Source: Tribonema minus
Taxonomy: Eukaryota > Sar > Xanthophyceae > Tribonematales > Tribonemataceae
DNA: 64,000 bases
Direction: 5' to 3'
Assembly (NCBI GenBank): GCA_017506865.1
Contig: JAFCMP010000512.1
Span: 248,001 to 312,000 of the forward strand
The notes under the pieces are model-generated. The model saw only the letters and a program-made list of their open reading frames with translations. It had not been told where the DNA came from and did no database searches. Within the stretch, counting starts at the first letter, position 1; each line of letters starts with the position of its first letter. Shown here piece after piece: positions 12,601-24,500 of this stretch. The position numbers were made by a program, and so were the translations under genes.

Positions 12601-15354
12601 TGTCTCGTGCCTGGCGAAGGAGTCGTGAACCTGCAAGCGAGGCATCATGCACATGCATCAGATGATCACAGGCAGTAAATGCTCCTGTCAAAGCATGCAA
12701 AGTGGGTGATGTGACGCACATCATCATGATAAACGAGCTGGTGTGGTTGCTCATTGCACCTTCTACGGCGCATATATACAGCTGCAGTTGTATGCAAGCA
12801 AAGTTGTGATAGCTGCCAGCACAATCCGCCTGCAAACTTCGCTGGTGTATAAAGACATTCACAAACACGCATGCTCTACAGTATAGGCTACATTGTGTGG
12901 CACCAACAGTTATGGCACCATATGGCACTACAGGCCATTGCAGCATAGGGTCCATGCAAAACCATAATAAATGGGCAAGGAGGCCCTTGTTGCAGGCATA
13001 GTGGACATGTGTTTTGATGCTCAGGTGAGAGGGCATTTATGCAGAGCATTCATGTCTTGCATGTACCTGCTGCCAGTGAGCCAGGCATGGAACCAGTTAG
13101 TTCGTCCAGCTCCGCCGCACGTGACAGCTCACGGTAAAGCAGTGGAAGGCGGTAAGAGGTCAAGAAGCCAAGCATCGCAGCCGCAAACTGGTTGCGGGGC
13201 ACTGCGTTGAACAGTCGAACATCGCCAGGCGACTGAATATAGTGTATTGCTGCAAGCCCCACAACAAGCAGTACCTGCAGCAGTGCACACAAACAGCAGT
13301 TTGCACAACATGTAAGTTGTCAGCCATAAAGTGCATATATTGCAAACAGTCACCCTCAGACGTGAATAGAAACAGAAGGTGGCAGCACATTCTTAAGCAA
13401 GGTGCAATTGCAGTCATGACAGCAAGCATCAACATGGTCATGTAGTTGCACTCATTGGTGCATCAGTTTGAACGACAAGTAGTATGACTACATCAGTTTG
13501 AACGACAAGTAGCATGACTACATCCATGCACGCGCACCAGACTTGCAAGTTGCTAATCACGTACCGGCAGCGCCAGCCGCGTTGCGTCCAGCGCCTTGCT
13601 GCCACGAGACCGGCCTGCAGATAGCGTAGAATCTCCACCCGTGCCAATTTTGTCAGCGTTGCGCCCAAGCAGGGCGACATATGCTGCTGCTGTTGCCGCA
13701 CCAAGTGCAAAAACTGCGCCCTCCTCGATTCCCACTGCGAGAGCAGCCGCCACTGAGCCCGCCGCACCAAACAGCAGTGTGTCGCGCAAGAGACGAACTT
13801 TGAGCGCCTCGTACTCCGCTAGAGACATTTCAGCAGAAGCACTGTCTACAGGTGGTGGTGGCGGCAGCTCAAAGTCCTTGATGTTGTAGCAGGGGCCCGC
13901 ATAAACCAGGTCACCGGGGTCGTCGCTGTTTGTGCGCACCTGCCAGTTTCATTGACCACCGGAAAACGCGCATGCAGTCTTTGGTAAAGGAGCAACAGCC
14001 CACAGCAAAACAAGAACATGTTTGAAACCAAGTGCAGAAGCTAACCGCGGAATGTCTGGGCCACGCTTTGCCCAGCAACTGTAGCATGACGAGCCCACCA
14101 GAGTGAAGGATGGTCATTTCTGCACACCTCACATCAACATTGAGGTAATTGTATGCAAGTGCTGCAACCATCCAGCAATATTCGAGCATGTTTTCGGGCT
14201 GGACACTCTATCAAACTTTGGTCAAGAAGGGGGGCTCTTGATGCTACGCTGTATATGACACCAACTCCTCACTGTCCAGCGCGCACGGCGTCGTGGCCTT
14301 CGCCAGGAGGCCAATTTGTGCTCCTGCCTACATAAATCCAACGGTCACCATTCACCAGGCTCTACGAGATGCGCATTGCCTGATTGGTGCAATTAGTAAA
14401 TCAGTGCCCTACGTGCTGATCTGACAAGGAACCCAGTGCTATGCACAGCACATGTGTGTTGCGCTCACTTTCATTAGCTGGATGGTGTGATTGAGTAAGC
14501 TCGAAGAAGTGAATCAGAAAAGGCATGGCCCAAAACAGATCACTGCGCGCAAGGCAGTCAAGCCTGTCAACACGTCTGCCATATGTAAAGCGTGCGTTGG
14601 TGGTAAGATATGCACTTGCAGATCAGTTGAAACAAGTGCATGTGGGCTTTTCTAGACAGCCAGAACTAGCCTGAAAAGGTGGCAGAGGAAGCACTGCACG
14701 CAACTATGCAGGGTGCTGCCCACCCCCGTCCTCACCTGAAATGCATCCACACTCCTGACATAGAACGCCCTCACAGGTCTCAATTTCTCAACATCCTCCA
14801 CGTTGGTCCCCCATCCCCTCCTGCGGGCATATTGCCCATCTCCTATCTCCTTCAGGGGCAGCACATCCGCAATCCAGGTGTTCCTCGCTGCTATGTATTG
14901 CAGCCCCTTTATCTCGCCCAGCGACACGTCGTCCGCCCACTTGCCCGGATACCGCACAACATCCCCGATCTGTGGCTCCGGTTCGTTGTTGTCCGCAAGA
15001 GAGTCGATAGGTTCTGCAGCTGCTGTGGTCTCGGTGCTGCCGGGCTCCAGTGCTAGGAAATGTCTCGTACGACAGCCACAGGCGTGTGTCAAGCGGCTTG
15101 GTGCATTACGGGCTCCGAGACTATTCCTGATGAAACTCCTTGAAATCCGTGCAGTCTGCCCGTTGAGGGCGCTGCAAGAGAGAAATGCGCCGAACGATGG
15201 CAAGGCGTTGTCAGTCAACTTTGAATCATGATCAACTGCAACCTTGCCAGTGGCAGCAAACGCACCTGAAAGCGGTTACTGTTGACACCAGTAAGCTGAT
15301 ACACACCAAGGTGGCGGCGCATGGAGGGCGCCCACAGCCGCGTCTGGCAGGCAT
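9669..15354 (-). CDS. Plastid-type membrane protein fused to degenerate guanylate kinase (7 exons, about 598 aa)
   Basis: Reverse-strand exons 15354-15266, 15171-14736, 13939-13565, 13274-13067, 12630-12390, 11524-11379 and 9970-9669 keep one frame. The Arg/Ala/Ser-rich N terminus resembles a transit peptide. A soluble segment (GDVVRYPGKWADD) is followed by hydrophobic spans at about 229-248 and 250-266 and two more near 299-315 and 325-343, a layout reminiscent of AtpI/CGL160-like plastid proteins (tentative). Residues about 388-590 follow guanylate kinase: P-loop GPRGLGRDAL, CTTRPQKEGEVEGVDYYFLS, SGFLQVRQHSGESYG, then a C terminus ending FEFTIIDTDQEASLGKLQKA. The P-loop Lys is Arg, and the usual FxE(W) Glu is Gln, so GMP kinase activity is doubtful. 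The two domains could be separate genes if an intron model is wrong, but the phases fit throughout. The first exon is the least certain. Confidence 0.75.
10336..10988. mobile_element. Non-autonomous hAT-type MITE (653 bp)
   Basis: Terminal inverted repeats TAGGGCCTGGCAC(A/G)AAACGT (19 of 20 matching) bound a 653-bp segment flanked by a perfect 8-bp target duplication CTGCATGG (10328-10335 and 10989-10996). TAGGG-type ends and an 8-bp duplication are typical of hAT elements. Inside, a GGAAATAGGCTGCTTTTGAG unit is repeated near 10905-10935, and no transposase frame is seen. It lies in the last intron of the guanylate-kinase-like gene. Confidence 0.9.
13468..13531. repeat. Tandem 32-bp duplication in an intron
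   Basis: The block CATCAGTTTGAACGACAAGT followed by AGTATGACTA occurs twice in a row with one change, in intron 3 of the guanylate-kinase-like gene. Confidence 0.7.
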
Positions 15355-15518
15355 GCCTGCGGATGCGGGAATATAAAAAAAAACGTCAAATTGTCAATTG
15401 ATCAACTTGAGGCAAACATCAACATTGGAAGTGAAGTTAAAGTTGAAGTTGAAGTTAAACTTCCGCTGGGTCCAGCCACAGCTCCTTAGAAGTATTAGCG
15501 GTCGAGTGGGGGAGACGA
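15355..15518. promoter_or_regulatory. Candidate bidirectional promoter with AAGTTGAAG motifs
   Basis: Only 164 bp separate the proposed start codons of the reverse-strand guanylate-kinase-like gene and the forward WDR24 gene, so the two probably share a promoter. It holds a run of AAGTTGAAG-type units at 15428-15462, similar to the arrays inside repeats beyond 40 kb. No TATA box is obvious. Confidence 0.5.
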
Positions 15519-18500
15519 ATGGAAACCAGTGCAGGCGTAGTGGCAGAGCTGGACCTAGGGTGTCCTCTGACTAGTCTTTGCCTTTCCCCTAATCTTCAAT
15601 ACTGCGCAGTTGGCGCGAGGGATGTGGTCAAAGTGCTGGACCTCGGGCCGGAGGGGTTCGCTGAGGTCAAAACACTCAGTATTACGACTAAGGGCAGCAT
15701 AAAGTTCAGGTGAGGTAGAGGCACCTAATGGTGATCAGCAAGTGCGAGCGTCACGTTGTGTAATTTCTTTCTTTGCTTGAATCAATACATGTATTTTTTT
15801 AGACTGAATACTACAGCATTTTCAACAACGCTTTTGTGGCACACTTTTCAGCTTTGCATCACCACTTCCTGATAATACGGCTCCAGCGGACAGGCAATAT
15901 GTCCAACAGCGCTTGACACAAGATGTGTAGAGTGAATGAATTTGTCAAGTGCCAGTGCACTGCCAGGTTGTTTGATACATGACATGTATGTGTGCTGGAT
16001 AATGCCAACCATTGAATTGAAAAGCTGCAAAGCACGTTGCCAACAGTGCCTATTCATATGTGGCATGAACACTTCCAGGCTCGACAACGCTGGTGGCAGA
16101 AGAAAATAACTCACAAGATGTATTGAGACAGGTCATTTGTCAGGTGCCAGTGCACTGCCAGGTCGCTTGATACATGACATGCATGTGCTGATTTTATAAT
16201 TTAAACCATTGAATTGATAAAAGGCGCAAAGCACCCTGCCAACAGTGCCTATTTATATATGGCATCAACACTTCCAGGCTCGCCAAAAGCTGTCAGCAGA
16301 AGAAAACAACGAAGCGCATTCTGCAAGTGTCCTGCAAAGCTGCTGAAAGTCGCACACACTGGCCTGTGCGTGGTTAAGTGCTGAGCTCGCTGCCATCTAT
16401 CAGTGTCCTGATTCATTGCCATATAGCCTGACAAATGTTCAACCACCTTCCTCATTGATTGCCATATAGCCCGGCAAGTGTGCAACCACCAGCTGCGGAG
16501 AGCTGAACAGTTTGTTTGCTGCTGTAAACTCCGTCTGCATGCGTGCGCAGCATCACAGATGTGTCCTGGTCAGCGATGGATTCAGGCCTGGTGGCGGCCG
16601 CCATGAACAACGGTGGCATTGTGGTCTGGGATGTGGTGCAGAACCGTCGCCCAAGCTTCCACGCAGGCAGCGATGTGCTTGGCGGTATGCTCACAACACA
16701 GCTGCCCAGCCATCATAGCGAACGGGTGATGGTGGAACATCAACGCACTGTCAACCGTGTCGCGTGGCATCCCAGTGAGCCAGCACTGCTGTTGAGCTGT
16801 TCCATGGACAACTCCATAAAGCTGTGGGACAGACGAGGGCGCACACATCACTGTGCAGTTACATTCAGGCCGCGCAGTGAGGCGGTGCGGGATGTTCAGT
16901 TTTCGCCATTTCAACCACACCGCTTTGCCGCCGCTTTTGAGAATGGACAGCTACAGGTACGCGCATATGCGTGAGACAAAGCAGATGAGAAGCGGCAGAC
17001 ATATTCTGCAAGTTGCAGCTGTCCGCCTGCAAAGTGTTATGCGGTCTAGCACTGAACGTGGACTGCAGCATTGCGTCTCTTCCTGATATGCCCACATACC
17101 CTGATGTGTGCCACATTGATCTGCCATGTCGGATAATGACACACAGGTGTGGGACCGGCGCAAGGTATCACAGCCGCAGCTTAAGATCATGGCACACTCA
17201 CAGCCCATCATGGCGATTGACTGGCATCCCATGCGTGACTGGGTCATAGGTATGTGGAATGGTGCATGTCTGTGACTTGCATTGGCTTCCACAATGATTC
17301 AGCCATCATGGCACACTCGCAGCCTATCGTGGCAATAGACTGGCATCCCATGCGTGCTTGGTTTGTCTGAGACGCTGCATGTCTCTGAATTGCATAGACT
17401 AATCAATCAGATTGAGCTACAGTTCCGCTCTCATGTCAATGGAGAAATGATGAATGCGTTATGTGCTGCATGCAACATGCAGCATCAAATGACATCCAAT
17501 TGTGCAGTGGCATGCGCAGCAGCAGCGCTGTACTCATCCAACACATTTGCTTCAAAACAAGTGGCTGATCTGAAGTCGACGCATGTTGTTCCCTGTAGAC
17601 TCACTACATGTAGTGCAGCACTGAATGTTCATTGTTCTGTTGCTTTTGTGGCGTCCGTTTGCACTCTACTGCAGCCACGGGCAGTCGCGACAGGACGGTA
17701 AGATGATTTTCTGCGTGTGCGTTTGATGACCAGCTGATGCATGACACTTCATGACTTGTGCTGTGCCAGCACCAGTTTTATGCACCACCCGCAGTGTTTA
17801 TTTGGGATGTGGCAAAGTGCTGAGTGTTGCTCTGCGGTGACTACTTGAGACTGTTGCATTTGCCATAGCATCAGCAGAATGCGCACATGCCACAAATGCC
17901 AGTTTGGTGTTGTCAACAGCATCGTTGTGTTGTGCCCTGTGAGTGTTGTCCAGGTCTGTGCCTGGAGTCTGGCCACATGTACATGGGGTGATGGCCGGGC
18001 ACAGAGTGCCACACCTCTTGAGACTGTGCACTGCCCAGCACCAGTGGGAAGGGTCAAATGGCGCCCAGGCCACTTGCAACAAGTCGCGGTGGCAGGAGTG
18101 GCAGGGGATGCAGACGTTTGCATCTTTGATGTCACACAACCATATGTGCCAGTTGTGGTGAGTTGAAGACTGGGCAACCAGCCCGCACTAGCTGATGCCA
18201 AGAAAAGGCCACCAACATGCCTTAGTGCCCAATAATGTCAATGCATCCACTTGCTTTATCTTCCGTACATCATGGTGTATGACTGTGCTGCCATCACATG
18301 CACACATCACTGTGCAAATTTCACAACACTTCTTCAGATTTGGTTTGCGCTTCAACGTCATGTCGCCATCATCGCCCCTGCTGTGTACGCAGACTTGATG
18401 TTGGAGCTTTGTGCAATGGCAGCCGTGCTGTACCCTGCTGTTTATGTTCATGCGCCTCACTTCACGCACGTTTACATGTGATGCCGTGTCAGGTCTTGGA

Positions 18501-21500
18501 AGGCAAACGAGAGGCGTCTACGGGACTGAGTTGGTGTGACACACCGCTCCCACTGGAATTTGCTGGAGGAGCCATCCGCGAAGCGTCTGCTGCGCCCTTT
18601 GCGCCCCTCAGCCCCCACCTGCATCGACATTGGGAGGCAGAGAGCACTCGGCTCAATGAGGGTTCAGGCATGACAGGGGGGACCGCTGGTGCTGGTGGTT
18701 GGGGAGGGGGGTGGACATGGGGCGGGCCAGCTGCTGGGCAGAGTGGCTCCCCAGCAGCGCGCCATGTGTTTGCGGGGGTTTGGCAGCATGTGGTTGTGTG
18801 CAGCAAGGTGGGGATGAAGTGCACAACACTGAACATGTAACAAAGCAGAGAAGTTTGGCCTTGTTGTTTTGTTCATCTATGTCGCGTGTCGCCTGCAGCT
18901 GCTTGTATGCGACTTTCAGCAAGCATAATATCACTGAGTATGGCAAGCTGCTGTATCATCCACGCTGTTAGTGCCTCACATGAGCATGAGGACCCAGCAG
19001 CCTGCAATCAAGGCATATCTGCTGTGTGGTTTGTGACAGCAACCATAAGCCAACAGTTTGTAAAAAAGGCTTGTCGATATACTTTAATCTCTGATTGTGG
19101 CTCAAACGATCTTCTGCTGATGCGCATCAGCGCAAGTTGGTGCGTGTTAGTGCATGTTTGCATTTGATAAAGCCTATGACCGTGTATGTTCTGATCTGGT
19201 GAACCACAAACTTGCCTCTGCTTTCTGCCACGTGCGCTACTGACTGGCCATGTGCGCTACCCGCTGAGATTGCAGGATGGCAAGGTGCGGTTGCACTCGC
19301 TGCCACGCTCGCTCAGGCCTCGGGACTCCATCAGCCCATGCGCGTTCGGCTTGAGCCCTTGCGGAGGGCTGGCACAGATACACGACAGGGTGGATTGGGC
19401 ACCAAAAGAGCAGGGGTTCTACAGGTCTGTGATGCACCCCTTGTCATCCGCATGCTTAAAAGCATATTCCATCAGCTCGCCTTTGCATGCTCATAGTGTC
19501 CTACAGATCACAGCACTGCCATGTGGATGAACATTCCCCCCTGAGGCTTGTAAGGTGAATTGCAAATTACGCTCTTGCCATAGTCTACTCGCATCAGACA
19601 AATCATACGGCATGCGTAAGCATTGAGCATTTGGTGTCGTACTAAGTTAAGAGAGCTGCAGCACCGGCTAGTAATAACTGCATACTCGTGTGTCCCTACT
19701 GCTGGGAGAATCCAGCTACGACTGTTGTCACTCTCAACAGCATCGATGCACACCATCACTGCTAGCTGCTGAAGGCGGCTTCTCCCTGCCGATCGGTGTT
19801 ACAGTGCAATGATCCAATCTGCAAAGCACAGGAAATTGACAATATGCGATGTAGAGCACTCATTGCTGCATGCACCTTGCTGATCTGTGAATGCTCTGAA
19901 AAGCATGGTCACAGCGGCGGTCACTGCTCACTCATTTGTACGTCATGTTGTCAACATGTGTAAATGCTATCATCAATGATTCATCACACATGCCCATTCA
20001 TGATTGTGGTGTGTGCAGAGATGAAGTTACAGACCTTGGCCTCGGCATCTTCCGTGAACCGGGTAATGCCTCATGGGCTTCACCAGCGCAGCGTGGCAAG
20101 CATATGGATCGGTCGACCAAGCAGCGGAGACTGCAAGGCTCTGCCACACGTGGGCCCAGCACCAGCCCTGCAAAGCTTGGGTGAGTTTGATGATTCTCTC
20201 CACACACCTCGATGCAGCAGTCGCAGCAACTAAGGCAAGCTGGAGCTTGCTGTTGCAGATGTCGTGCCTGGCTCTTGCTCGTTCAATCATGCAAGAATGC
20301 CGTTTGCGACAAATGTCAGACGTCAATCAGGACACGCAGTTGCCTGACATACTCACATATCCACATGTTGTGGTGTCTTGATTTCTTGATTTCTTTCTCT
20401 TCAGCAAAAACAAAGACCGAGATGCACAACATGATACCAACGTCGGTGGTAGCAGCAGTGGGGGCGGCGATGCATCTTCCATCGCCACCTGGGCTGATGA
20501 TGTGCGTGCACGCATGCACAGTGGTGGGAGCCCACTGCTATCGGCCGCCCAGAGGCCATCAGATGCTGCCTCTGCTGGAGTTGAAACGCTGGACGGCGAT
20601 CATCCATCATATGCTGGTGCACACGCACGCCCCAGGGCCATCCTGACAGTATGGTCACCTGGAGCGGATGGGAGCGACAGCGCAGCGGCAGACGTTGGGG
20701 GCCTTGCACCAGCAGTAGTCCGCGTACTTGCAGATGGATATGTGATGCGAGGCGGCAGGGTACGGGATTTGTGCATGCACAATGCAGGTGTTGCTGTGGA
20801 GTGTGGGCTGCCGCAGCTGGCAAGTGCGTGGCGCATCGTACAGGTGGGACATTGTTGCAATGCAAGAGTTTTGGCCAATTTAGTTTCATGTTATGTTTGG
20901 TGGCATTCTCGCATGGTGTGCGGCCTACAAAGAGTGCGGTGCATGCTTGGCTAACACACACTGCACCTTGTGAACTGCAACGATGCCTTTTAGTTGCTGT
21001 TCAACGGCGACCAAGGTATGTGAGCGCCAAGCTTCTGCATTCAGGGTAACGTGATAAGAACACTCAGTCGCAGCGTCCTCAACAGCCTACGTCACTCTCG
21101 TGCGATAATCAAGTATCTGCTTACACCGACATTATTGCAAGATGACATGTCAATGCTGGCAACCTGCTTCGAAGTAGTTCATTGGCACATCTCATGCCTT
21201 GTTAAAGCGTGCGTTGGAAAGCGACCAAGCGTTCAAGCAGGAAGACCCAATTCAGTATGTGGGTCGTTGGCGGATTATGCTCCATGTTGCTCCCATGCAC
21301 GGCGCCTAGTGACCCTTGAGTCAAGCTCAGCAAATTTAGAGCTTAGAGGCGCTGGTGGATCACAATTATGCCAATTAAAATCAACTTGTGCACAACGATG
21401 TTCTTCATTCACTGGCCGACCTTACTGCGTGTGATGTTTACTGCACTTTACCCTGCTCAGATTCTGCTGGATGGCGCTTGCTTGGAGCCTCAACAAGATG

Positions 21501-24500
21501 ATGTCAACTACAAACAACATCATGCAGGTGGTACACAGGTGTGTGTCACACACTGAGTAGATGTGCAGGATCTGCTGTGATGAACCCCTTCACTTACATG
21601 TATTGGCATCGTCATCTGCCGTCACGGGTACAAGCCTGCCATTTCAAGTGCAGACAGCAGCTTTGAGCGTGATCATTACTTTATAAATGCAGACAGCAGC
21701 TTTGTGCGTGATCAATATTGTACACATGAGCTGGACTGTGATCCTTGATATTGCAGCAATATGTTTGAACAGCATTGTGATGGCATCCTACATGTACACT
21801 GAATGACATTCGGAACCGTAGCTTAGCTATGTGGGCTCCTGACATTCTTGTAGGTGCAAAATTCCAAGTAGTAGGCATCACAAAGAATTGTGGCAGCGAC
21901 AAAGGTTTTATGCATCCCTCCTATGCTGCTGATGCCTTTTTTGGCTAGTGAAAAGCAGTAGAAAAATGCTCTGAAAGTCACCATGTGTTTGCTTCGCTGC
22001 AGCACGTGAGAGTGCTGTCGTGAAAAACATGCGCCAAAGAGATCTTGTAGTTGTATGTGTATGCTGAGCATTTGAGCTACTGTACTGCAAGCATACCGCT
22101 TTTTTCTGCGTACGCTGCATTCAAAAGATGTGATTGAGATATCCTTTGAAGTACTTTGAAGTCCATTACTGTACCGTGACAGCAGTGCCCTCATGAATCA
22201 TGCACAGGACACACTGAGTGGTGGCAATGCTCTTGACCACATGAAGACGTCTTACCACAATGGGGAGGAAGGGGTAGAGGAGGACTTTGATTTCACCATG
22301 CCAGAGGCGCTAGCACTACTTGAAGACCAAGAGGGCGGCATTGCCATGTCTCCAGATGGAGAAGCCACACTGGTTCATCCTGGTCCTGACCAGGCCACAA
22401 AGGTCAGCATGCAGCATTGGCGTTCCCTTGCCTTGAGTGTGGCATGCTTGTGCTGCGGGGCACTAAATAAGTCAGCGACCAGGCATTCACCTGCGCACCC
22501 GGTTTGGCAGACACGTACCGTGCATCAAGCTGCTGCTTCAGGTGACAGAAGTGTTGTCACCTGTAAAACAATTTATACCGACCTATAACTAGTGCACATA
22601 CATGTACATGCTGCCATAAGCTGTTGTACATGCCAAATCATCAAAACATTGCAGATCCATCAAGTTTTGCTTCGTGCAGGTCAGCAACGCGGACTCAGAA
22701 TGTTCTTCGGAGTGGTATCAACAGTCCGGCACCTCCTTTGACTGAATGTTCTACGGCAGCTTCTTGTGGTCTAGGATCTGAGACTGCGTTTGCGGCTTAC
22801 ACATTTGCTTGCTGCAACGCAGTGTGTTCCATCCTCAGGCTGCTAAGGCTCACGCAGCTTGCTGCTGCGCTCGCGCGTACTCCGCTCAGCACGGTGCTCT
22901 CATCCTGCTGTGCATTTGTCGAGCTACTACTACTGCGTAACTACTATAGAAGTACCATGACTAGCAATACCAGTGTGGCAGTTACGAGTGGCAAAAAGCT
23001 GTATCTCAATGGGTCACCAACACCTGTGATAGATGCGTTGAGGCGACAGGAACGCTTAATGGGCCTTCCTTGTGCTGTCGTCTCTATAAACGGCTATAAT
23101 TCTGACCACTTGTGCAGCGATGATTCAACTCTGCATGATTTGACCTGCCAGCTGCAAGTTGAGTTTTGACTCTACACTGTAGCAATAGGTATACGGGCTG
23201 TTGTTACGGAAGTCTACATCAAGAGGCAGTTCCAGTCTCTCATCAAATTAGAGGGAGCTGACAGCCACATTTGCCATGTTCCCAGTTGCCGCATTGGCAG
23301 GATGAAGAAAGGAAAGGCAGGCATGACAGGCATGACTGATAATTGATTCGCAGTGCAGTAGGGCCACAAAGATGCCCACGGCACTGCCGCTGGCAGAGTG
23401 GACAACGGTTGCAGGCCCACAACCAGAAACATGCTACCAACAGTTACTGTAGGGGATGACGCAGCATCTAATGATCCCCCGGACGAGCCTCCATGCCATA
23501 CATTACAATCATCAAGATGCGTAATAACTTTCGATCTAACTCGGCTCATCCCAGTCGTACCACTGCCTTCAGAAATACAAGTAGCTCACCACGCCCTTGA
23601 GTTGTCACAGCCTCGATGAGTACATCAGGTGTAATAGCTGCGCTGGGGGGGGGGGGGGGGGGGTGAGCAGCGGATCATTGAAGAGGCTGGTTTCGCCCGC
23701 ATTATGCTCTCATCTACCTGAGTTGTGCTTGATCATGTGTTTATATTGTGCAGCTTTTAGGGGTTACCTGTTAGATGATGTGCTTGCACACAACTCTCAA
23801 ATCTTAAGAATGCCAAGCTGTAGCGTTGGTAGCTTTAGTGAGGCATTGCATCCGCAGAAAAGCTGTCCAGCGTACCGGGAAGGCCTCCGACCTTCATTGC
23901 CAGCACTAGAGGGCACCTAATGATCACCTGTGCCATGTACTCCATGCTGTTTGTGCATAAGACAGCACAAAAGTCTGCACGCCCTGTGCAGACTTTGGTG
24001 AAACCGCAATATGCTAAGTTGATGGTGCACCGGCTGCATGTGTTTTGTGCCTGCAACCGCAGGTCAGCAGCCCACATGGAACTGCAGAAGCTACATCGCG
24101 TGGGGCACCGGTGACCTGGCTCTGGCGGTCTGCCCTTGCTGATTTCCTGCAAGAGCGATCGGAGCAGGTAACGGCGCCGAGCAGGTCCTGGAGTTGTCTG
24201 CCGTTCCCACTGCAATGTTTGGTGCTATGTGTGCAAGAGCAAATCACAGTGTTTTCTATGCGGTTAGTGTTGAGGGGAACATATGTTTCTGATGACGTCA
24301 TGAACTTGTTCAGTCAAAGCTCAGGGGCTTGTGAGCAGCTCACGTGTGTACGTAGTGCAAGCAAAAGTCGCAGAGCAATCATGTGCTGCCACTCATTCCT
24401 GCAATATCTTAGTCTGGCTGACTCATGATTTCAAGCTGGCTGGTGGGGTTTTCGCTTAAAATTTGCAGTCATTGTGCTACTTGAAAGTATACGCAGCTTC

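Noticed and set aside
20050-20180. Alternative frame of WDR24 exon 8 reading ARLCHTWAQHQPCKAW, resembling the LCxHNxxVA signature
   Set aside because: That frame does not connect in phase with exons 7 and 9. The true signature RVRDLCMHNAGVAVECG is in exon 9, and the phase-consistent exon 8 uses another frame.
22624-23169. 181-residue forward frame between WDR24 exons 11 and 12
   Set aside because: Low-complexity composition, no similarity to WDR24, no convincing acceptor-donor pair.
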